From positions 1 through 5,291 of the forward strand of contig CAMHPW010000099.1 of assembly GCA_946187095.1 (NCBI GenBank): 5,291 nucleotides of DNA, read 5' to 3'. Of this stretch, positions 3,001 to 5,291 are shown one piece after another. How positions within the stretch are numbered: position 1 is the first letter of the stretch; each line of letters begins with the position of its first letter. Under the pieces are notes generated by a model that was given only the letters and a program-made list of their open reading frames with translations, had not been told where the DNA came from and did not search any database. The translations under genes and the position numbers were made by a program. Source of the DNA: an uncultured Clostridia bacterium (GTDB lineage: Bacteria; Bacillota; Clostridia; Oscillospirales; Acutalibacteraceae).

Positions 3001-5291
3001 GATGTTGAATGAAGTACAAGATTGTCTGTTGTGCCATTTTCGGTGACAACAGGAGTAGCAACTGCCGCATCAATGTACAGTTCAACTTCTTCTTCGTCTA
3101 TCAGCGTGACACCTGCTGTGGAGTCTATGCTTTGACCATCGCTGATGTCAAGCGTATAAACTTCGTTCTCGGTGAACAACGGATAGAACAGCTTGAGATC
3201 ATATTTACCATTGGTTGTGGTGTTCAATATGCGGTACTGCATATCCCCAAGCGTGTAGTCATTGCGATAGCTTGATGTCTTGTTACGCTTTTCGTAGATA
3301 TCACCCTTGACGGTGGTTTTGTTCGGAGAACCGCTGTACTTTGCTTCAAAGCTGACCGCATCTTTTGGAATGTTTACCTTGAACCAACTGCCTACTGCGT
3401 CCTCAACTGATGTACTTGAACCGCTTACACCCGGATTGGCTGATGTCAGAGCACCGATATAATTTGCTTTGATGTCCGATTTAGTACCATTCTTGATAGC
3501 CTGACCGCTTTCATTATAGAATGTAACGGTCATGATCTTATCTGTACCGTTGTACCAGTCCGAAACATCATTACACACCAGATACAAGGCATCTCCACGG
3601 GCATTGCTACCCCAACTGTCATCTGTGTTATTGGTTGCACCTGTTGTCGTTGTGAAAGTCGGCCAGAGAATTTCAAGCGTCTGATTTGTCAGAGCCTTGT
3701 AGTACATACCGCCCGGAGTGAAGTTATCCGATGTTCCTTCGGCTTTCTTCTCGTAGATGGGATATTCCGCACTGCCGCCATTGATTTTGAATTTCGTGGC
3801 ATTCAGCGGAATACCGACACTATACCATTTTACCGAACCGTCCGGCTCATGAGTATTTACATTCGGACTTGTCAGTGCATTATTATTGCTGTCATAGAAT
3901 GTAAATGTGGGAGGTGTGGTTGACAGCGTGCTGCCGTTTTCATCCTTGATATAGATATAGTCACCTCTCGGTGAGGGATTGGGGGTATTACTGGAAATGG
4001 TTTCTGTAGAGCCTACATCACTGAATAACGGTGCGGTCTTAGTAAGAGTATCACTTCCCAAAGTATAAACCATATTACCCTTTGTGAATGTCTGTGTCAG
4101 ATTTTCATTTCCGGTTTCATCAAGCGGAAGAATCTCATACTTTGTAGAAATCCTCTTATTGTGCGGACTGCTCTTGTTCTTGCCGTTGTTGACGGTGAAA
4201 GAAACCGCATTTTCGGGTATCGGGACAGAATAGTAAGTATAACCGTCTTTTGTACCGGAATACTTCATCACATATCCTTTACCGCCCTGTATAGCCTGAT
4301 TGTTGGAATAATAGAACACTACATGAAGGTCGTCCCAATTATAAAGGTCGGTACCGCTTGTTGTGAAATCTGTGCCGTTGATTCTGACATAAAGGTTGTC
4401 GCCACGACCGGTGTAAACGTACGTCGGCTTTTCATCATAGAACTTTTCGGAAGAACCGTTCTTCTTGTAAAGATAACCGGAATGATAGGTGATAACACCT
4501 GTTTCCTTGCCGCCTTCCCACTTGCTCAGACCGTTGTTGAAAATGACCTTGCTGTAATTGGTGCGGTCGCCCAACGGTACTCTGAACTTATAAACAGTGT
4601 AATCTCCCCATGCAAATGTGCTGTCGGGGTTGGTAGGTGTGGCAGAAGTCGTGCCGCCGTAAAGACCACCCGTATAAGAATAGGTGTAAATATCGGAGTG
4701 ATGCTCTACATCATCCGTACCGGCTTCATCAGCCTTGTACTCGGTTCCGACAGGTTCAACACCGGGCCAGATAGAATAGCAGGCTCTCTGCCAGTTGTCC
4801 TCACGGAGATTTCCGCCGCCATAGAAGTAAGCGTATATATGATTACCCCATGTGCTTGGTGCGGCAAAGTAAACATAATCATAATCACTTTCAATAGCGT
4901 TGTTATCACTGTAGATTTTATTCGGATCATCGCCGACACTTTTGATAAAGCTGTTTGACCATGTTTTGAGTTTCAGATTCTGAGTATTATTGACATCACC
5001 GCTGTCAATCTTAAAGTAGTTATGATAATTCTTGTACTCCATGGCACGTTTGCCTTCAATGAGAGGATTATTATTTTCATTGTACAGTCTGGTTATTTTT
5101 GTATAATAGCCGTATGTACCGCCGTTGGTAACACCGTCATTGATGCGGAAATAGTTTGCTCCATCGGGAATCGTCAGTTCATACGTCAGATAACCGCTTA
5201 TTCTGTACTCATTGTTAGCATATGCATAGGGTTCCATCATATAGCCGGGGAATGCCTGTCCGACAGGATGTTCTCCTGCCGAGTCGCTGAA
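36..5291 (-). CDS. Giant multi-module starch-binding surface protein with C-terminal SpaA/Cna_B domains (5' partial)
   Basis: Seen: one uninterrupted minus-strand frame from the right edge to a TAA at 36-38. The first ATG pair (5240-5235) is not a start: 17 in-frame codons precede it to the edge, no ribosome binding site sits at proper distance, and the Met pair lies in GYMMEPY, matching GYVM in other modules. Order of parts: partial repeat, CBM26-like module, three RGD-headed repeats, linker, diverged CBM26-like module, beta-rich module, repeat, CBM26-like module, repeat, acidic linker, two SpaA domains. There are only two Cys (154, 556) and no catalytic domain is recognised. Known: CBM26 modules bind starch, and SpaA/Cna_B domains form stalks of Gram-positive surface proteins. 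Inferred: an extracellular alpha-glucan adhesin or scaffold subunit of a gut Clostridia species. Odd: it stops inside the last SpaA fold, with no LPXTG signal or other anchor, so the gene may be frameshifted. Family role is fairly sure; exact ligand is not. Confidence 0.9.
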   Translation of the reverse strand, partial: FSDSAGEHPVGQAFPGYMMEPYAYANNEYRISGYLTYELTIPDGANYFRINDGVTNGGTYGYYTKITRLYNENNNPLIEGKRAMEYKNYHNYFKIDSGDVNNTQNLKLKTWSNSFIKSVGDDPNKIYSDNNAIESDYDYVYFAAPSTWGNHIYAYFYGGGNLREDNWQRACYSIWPGVEPVGTEYKADEAGTDDVEHHSDIYTYSYTGGLYGGTTSATPTNPDSTFAWGDYTVYKFRVPLGDRTNYSKVIFNNGLSKWEGGKETGVITYHSGYLYKKNGSSEKFYDEKPTYVYTGRGDNLYVRINGTDFTTSGTDLYNWDDLHVVFYYSNNQAIQGGKGYVMKYSGTKDGYTYYSVPIPENAVSFTVNNGKNKSSPHNKRISTKYEILPLDETGNENLTQTFTKGNMVYTLGSDTLTKTAPLFSDVGSTETISSNTPNPSPRGDYIYIKDENGSTLSTTPPTFTFYDSNNNALTSPNVNTHEPDGSVKWYSVGIPLNATKFKINGGSAEYPIYEKKAEGTSDNFTPGGMYYKALTNQTLEILWPTFTTTTGATNNTDDSWGSNARGDALYLVCNDVSDWYNGTDKIMTVTFYNESGQAIKNGTKSDIKANYIGALTSANPGVSGSSTSVEDAVGSWFKVNIPKDAVSFEAKYSGSPNKTTVKGDIYEKRNKTSSYRNDYTLGDMQYRILNTTTNGKYDLKLFYPLFTENEVYTLDISDGQSIDSTAGVTLIDEEEVELYIDAAVATPVVTENGTTDNLVLHSTSSNTITYTWQEGGTSGNGVLWFDNSNLGWTKVNAHMWGSESTTYPGTAMHTSDGGNTYYLLESEVGSYTNVQFNNADNSSDTTVIKTEDLTLQKNKIFKPTSSGDMVIYVQKDSDNDKLYDSKVYAKFYTSSDDNAGAPDYNNGYGFEAGGGDAYINPGNSYDKYVKKTFTKTKLDGLSGTYTHVQFRGVDNTDLQWDTGKIPLGSNANNGKGFVYKIYLTKNSGLQTYDFFGVGNGSFTLSGSWDSYSTTVTYSTQFQPEDRYGYIGTTSNMYDTNGTGNTTNNFVKVVDEYDDNGTTKHYLTDPHILFYSDNGTTPINTNVTGTSQNNYGIKLNPDTTPASYPNIDGTKYTAYGNGTTATPYLIRLPKNAKYAKIFDGNTLVGSIVALTDSDGKTGGITLTVTKPESDKIVTATHPDRGSAEIQTAQKKTDIDYIYFTDVNSTMGSGIRAYYFGDTAGEFSPWPGVAPSYSYTDNSGNTVYVFQPPTITGNTAKSYPYVMFNDGLAYGTAKMTEAKPYTSAGNYKLDSNTVQYGSTVPKAQTYKLTKAQSDEAKTSSPTVDFNSTNTNGKYIFFVDNGPKNLTTTGLAGIHTPLDDVHIIFYSDEAGTSVVGTANGYVMDNLAQIYTKKDENNNPVANATGGTVYRMTIPNEAKYFKITNGVGKGKGTGTSVNDRSSVVTKIAPNGLYKFVDSTTIIDKENNTTPSSVSDYWNSGDTPAAASNLNDHQYYLELINEREPEEEEDDAVLQEENEIHLATIVTGANGTQDYIKWLKLNNEGTEVDWRYLDHTIEDIGQSAGVKTVKVVKTGSYYWVESKAPNGYEPDEIPTHPFTVTGNESTAVSKTIKNKKSDTPTNKITLTKTAKEKVGDTDIGSLLGNAQFLLYVNDGDNDDANDTLAGAFSLADGEYTYGSGTVNTGTNYLITGNDDGDTDHYGKLVLKGLPAGDYYFKEINAPDDYSAIDSNTGTNRRVYFSIGDNTVGKEHL
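39..431 (-). other. SpaA/Cna_B-type Ig-like domain 2, cut short by the stop codon
   Basis: Residues 1604-1734. NKITLTKTAKE gives the strand-A Lys (Lys1610), NAQFLLYVND the next strands, GKLVLKGLPAGDYYFKEINAPDDY the typical Gly-Leu-Pro-Ala-Gly and ExxAPxxY signature (Glu1700), and RRVYFSIGDNTV the next-to-last strand. The family then needs a final strand carrying the bonding Asn, but the frame ends after five more residues (GKEHL). The fold is therefore incomplete as read. Two Asp-rich loops (DGDNDDAND and DDGDTD) are unusual extras. The domain assignment is strong. Confidence 0.8.
450..740 (-). other. SpaA/Cna_B-type Ig-like domain 1
   Basis: Residues 1501-1597. The diagnostic motif is SYYWVESKAPNGYEPD (about residues 1558-1573), the usual YxxxExxAPxGY of SpaA/Cna_B prealbumin-like domains, with Glu1563 as the expected catalytic acid of isopeptide formation. 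HPFTVTGN and a last strand ending TIKNKK supply the expected Asn (1596). The usual strand-A Lys (as in LTK) is not seen: the corresponding strand reads EIHLATIV. In the family, a Lys-Asn isopeptide bond stiffens the domain as a stalk. Whether this copy can form it is doubtful. Confidence 0.78.
741..791 (-). other. Acidic linker before the stalk domains
   Basis: Residues 1484-1500 contain a Glu/Asp run (EREPEEEEDDAVLQEEN) with nine Glu and two Asp in 17 residues. It separates the carbohydrate-binding array from the two SpaA-type domains. It is probably a charged, extended spacer. The HQYYLELIN strand just before it could instead be the first strand of the SpaA domain that follows, making the acidic run a loop. 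Confidence 0.55.
906..1292 (-). repeat. Repeat module 5
   Basis: Residues 1317-1445. GKYIFFVDNG takes the place of the RGD head. It is followed by VHIIFYSDEAGTSVVG, GYVMDN, an insert with KKDENNNPVAN, then YRMTIPNEAKYFKITNG (signature at 1055-1014) and VVTKIAPNGLYKFVD. It is the best match to the edge-truncated module 0 (FxSDxAG, GYxM, TIPxxAxYFxIxxG, TKI), and both carry an ENNNP segment. Downstream, a Ser/Asn/Pro-rich joint leads to the acidic linker and the SpaA domains. The function is unassigned. Confidence 0.68.
996..1010. repeat. Short 6-bp tandem repeat (gccttt, 2.5 copies)
   Basis: The plus strand reads GCCTTTGCCTTTGCC, which encodes the Gly-Lys-Gly-Lys loop after the module 5 signature (minus strand). 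The unit is a multiple of three, so copy-number slippage would lengthen or shorten the loop without breaking the frame. Confidence 0.6.
1422..1706 (-). other. CBM26-like starch-binding module 3
   Basis: Residues 1179-1273. DIDYIYFTDVNSTMGSGIRAYYFG, the SPWPGVAPSYSY turn (WPG at 1211-1213), VYVFQPP and YPYVMFNDGLAYGTAKMTE follow the starch-binding module 26 strand order closely. WPGVAP here matches WPGVEP in module 1, so these two are the closest pair of CBM26-like modules in the protein. Its length is close to that of a typical CBM26. Tyr1199, Tyr1200 and Trp1211 are candidate sugar-contact residues by analogy. The inferred role is binding to starch granules or soluble alpha-glucan outside the cell. 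Confidence 0.72.
1770..2222 (-). repeat. Repeat module 4
   Basis: Residues 1007-1157. This copy keeps DPHILFYSDNGTTPI and LIRLPKNAKYAKIFDG (signature at 1904-1863, with Leu-Pro instead of Ile-Pro). It lacks the RGD head, having QPEDRYGYIGTT at that place. It also lacks the TxGxMxYxxL closing block of modules 1-3 and ends in VALTDSDGKTGGITLTV. A long Asn/Thr-rich insert lies between the two core strands (about residues 1066-1108). It leads directly into the third CBM26-like module, as module 0 leads into the first, so a repeat-plus-CBM26 pair may itself be duplicated. Confidence 0.6.
2241..2687 (-). other. Beta-rich module, possibly a highly diverged starch-binding module
   Basis: Residues 852-1000. 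It starts with VIYVQKDSDNDKLYDSK, which includes a DxDxDxxxD acidic loop, followed by VYAKFYTSSDD. Later come a Gly/Asp/Tyr-rich stretch, TYTHVQFRGVDNTDLQW (compare TNVQFNNAD in the preceding module) and FVYKIYLTKNS, ending in Gly/Ser/Thr-rich strands up to VTYSTQF. The shared VYAxFY and THVQF strands suggest descent from the same CBM-like fold, but there is no WPG turn. Its DNA is distinctly AT-rich relative to both flanks. The function is unknown. Confidence 0.4.
2281..2820. other. AT-rich compositional island inside the gene
   Basis: A hand count gives 179 G+C in 540 bases (about 33%). The neighbouring 180 bases on the left (2101-2280) give about 42%, and 180 bases on the right (3001-3180) give 45%. 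The reading frame is continuous through it. The island overlaps the diverged CBM26-like module and the beta-rich module, which fits module exchange from a different source, although amino-acid composition alone could explain part of the shift. Confidence 0.6.
2706..2948 (-). other. Diverged CBM26-like module 2
   Basis: Residues 765-845. VLWFDNSNLGWTKVNAHMWG matches the opening YFxNxxxWxxVxAYxW pattern of starch-binding module 26. It is followed by YPG at residues 790-792 where WPG is usual, then a NTYYLLESEV strand, YTNVQFNNAD in place of the usual KVIFNNG strand, and TTVIKTEDLTLQKNKIF as closing strands. Trp775, Trp783 and Tyr790 could contact sugar. It is more compact than CBM26-like modules 1 and 3 and lies mostly in the AT-rich segment of the gene, so it probably has a different origin from those two. 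The CBM26 assignment is plausible but weaker here. Confidence 0.55.
2949..3149 (-). other. Linker or small uncharacterised beta segment
   Basis: Residues 698-764. This joins the RGD-headed repeats to the diverged CBM26-like module. It contains an acidic patch (IDEEEVELYIDAA), then Thr/Ser/Asn-rich sequence and a Gly-rich joint (EGGTSGNG). Alternating hydrophobic residues suggest a few beta strands rather than a fully disordered tether. It is not similar to the repeat family and no known domain is recognised. Confidence 0.4.
3150..3599 (-). repeat. Repeat module 3 (RGD-headed)
   Basis: Residues 548-697. It opens with RGDALYLVCND, then MTVTFYNESGQAI, WFKVNIPKDAVSFEAKYSG (signature at 3374-3330), IYEKRNK, TLGDMQYRIL and FYPLFTENE. 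It is longer than module 2 because of a Ser/Gly/Val-rich insert between the FYNESGQAI and signature strands (about residues 585-617). The closing NNG of the signature is diverged to YSG. It contains one of only two Cys in the visible protein (Cys556). The function is unassigned. Confidence 0.7.
3651..3968 (-). repeat. Repeat module 2 (RGD-headed)
   Basis: Residues 425-530, the shortest of the three RGD-headed copies. It opens with RGDYIYIKDENG, then PTFTFYDSNNNAL, WYSVGIPLNATKFKINGG (signature at 3815-3774), YEKKAEG, TPGGMYYKAL and ILWPTFT. A Pro/Asn/Ser-rich joint (SNTPNPSP) separates it from module 1. It resembles modules 1 and 3 along its whole length at protein level, but no long identical DNA stretch is apparent, so the duplication looks old. 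The function is unassigned; a surface-exposed beta-sandwich is inferred. Confidence 0.72.
4017..4406 (-). repeat. Repeat module 1 (RGD-headed)
   Basis: Residues 279-408. It opens with RGDNLYV, then LHVVFYYSNNQAI, GYVMKYSG, and YYSVPIPENAVSFTVNNG (signature at 4223-4182). It closes with YEILPL, a TFTKGNMVYTL strand and APLFSD. Modules 1-3 share the same closing block (YE..., then TxGxMxYxxL, then PxFt), so they form a tight subfamily joined head to tail. The fold is probably a carbohydrate-binding-like beta-sandwich, because the FYxSNNQAI and IPxxAxxFxVNNG strands echo the CBM26 modules next door. No named family is recognised and the ligand is unknown. Confidence 0.72.
4437..4883 (-). other. 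CBM26-like starch-binding module 1 (domain within the giant protein)
   Basis: Residues 120-268. The pattern is the one expected of starch-binding module 26: an opening YDYVYF strand, then WGNHIYAYFY with clustered aromatics, the WPG turn at residues 158-160 (4769-4761), a DIYTYSY/YTVYKFRVP strand pair, and the closing YSKVIFNNG followed by a late strand (TGVITYHSGYLY). It is longer than a usual CBM26 (about 150 against roughly 80-100 residues) because of a Thr/Pro/Gly-rich insertion at about residues 165-210. Trp131, Tyr136, Tyr138 and Trp158 are candidate glucan-stacking residues by analogy. The role is starch or maltooligosaccharide binding at the cell surface, inferred from pattern recognition rather than a search. 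Confidence 0.72.
4917..5291 (-). repeat. Repeat module 0, cut by the window edge
   Basis: The visible part starts at FSDSAGEHPV, which lines up with FYSDEAGTSV of module 5 and FYSDNGTTPI of module 4. It continues through GYMMEP (compare GYVMDN in module 5 and GYVMKY in module 1) to the family signature TIPDGANYFRINDG at residues 23-36 (5174-5133). A second half with YNENNNPL and YFKID (to about residue 108) leads into the first CBM26-like module. The missing first strands must lie beyond 5291, which shows that the protein extends upstream. The function is unassigned; it is probably a beta-sandwich of the same fold as its neighbours. Confidence 0.7.

Noticed and set aside
2747..3085. Minus-strand open frame in another phase
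   Set aside because: It overlaps the main coding frame, and its product is a low-complexity shadow without domain features or a supported start.
4161..4958. Long plus-strand open frame of about 265 codons antisense to CBM26-like module 1 and repeat module 1
   Set aside because: It lies wholly opposite a strand with clear domain structure. Its translation is a hydrophobic Val/Ile-rich sequence typical of the reverse complement of Asn/Thr/Tyr-rich coding DNA, and no recognisable domain is seen.
1..5291. RNA genes, CRISPR array, insertion sequence, terminator or promoter
   Set aside because: The whole window is occupied by one coding frame except the last 35 bases at the left edge. No direct-repeat/spacer pattern, terminal inverted repeat or hairpin with T-run was seen.

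Overview
The window is almost entirely one giant protein-coding gene on the minus strand. Its reading frame is open at the right edge (position 5291) and ends at a TAA at 36-38, so more than 1,750 residues are visible and the true start is missing. The protein is rich in Asn, Thr, Gly, Ser and Tyr and has only two Cys. It looks like a secreted or surface protein of a Gram-positive anaerobe. CBM26-like starch-binding modules combined with SpaA/Cna_B pilin-type domains, at a moderate GC of roughly 45%, suggest a gut Clostridia member (Ruminococcus or Eubacterium siraeum type, Oscillospiraceae). The organism is inferred from architecture only.

Layout in protein order, which runs right to left on the window (residues numbered from the internal Met at 5240). 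(1) A partial repeat module cut by the window edge (5291-4917). (2) A CBM26-like starch-binding module (about 4883-4437). (3) Three consecutive related modules, each opening with Arg-Gly-Asp (4406-4017, 3968-3651, 3599-3150). (4) A linker, then a second, diverged CBM26-like module with YPG in place of WPG (about 2948-2706). (5) A further beta-rich module (about 2687-2241). Parts 4 and 5 largely overlap a clearly AT-richer stretch, about 33% GC by hand count over 2281-2820. (6) Another repeat module (2222-1770), a third CBM26-like module (1706-1422) and a last repeat module (1292-906). (7) A short acidic linker (791-741), then two SpaA/Cna_B-type Ig-like domains (740-450 and 431-39).

The probable job of the protein is to hold the cell, or a secreted scaffold, on starch or a similar alpha-glucan: a long row of carbohydrate-binding beta-sandwiches carried on pilin-type stalk domains. 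No catalytic domain, signal peptide, dockerin or sortase signal is visible.

The most notable points are the six-copy divergent repeat family, whose signature is IPxxAxxFxIxxG, and the way the gene ends. The stop falls inside the last SpaA fold, before its final strand, and the +1 frame restores a final-strand Asn and stays open to the window edge. This suggests a frameshift, either real or a sequence error. No RNA gene, mobile element, CRISPR array, promoter or terminator was found.
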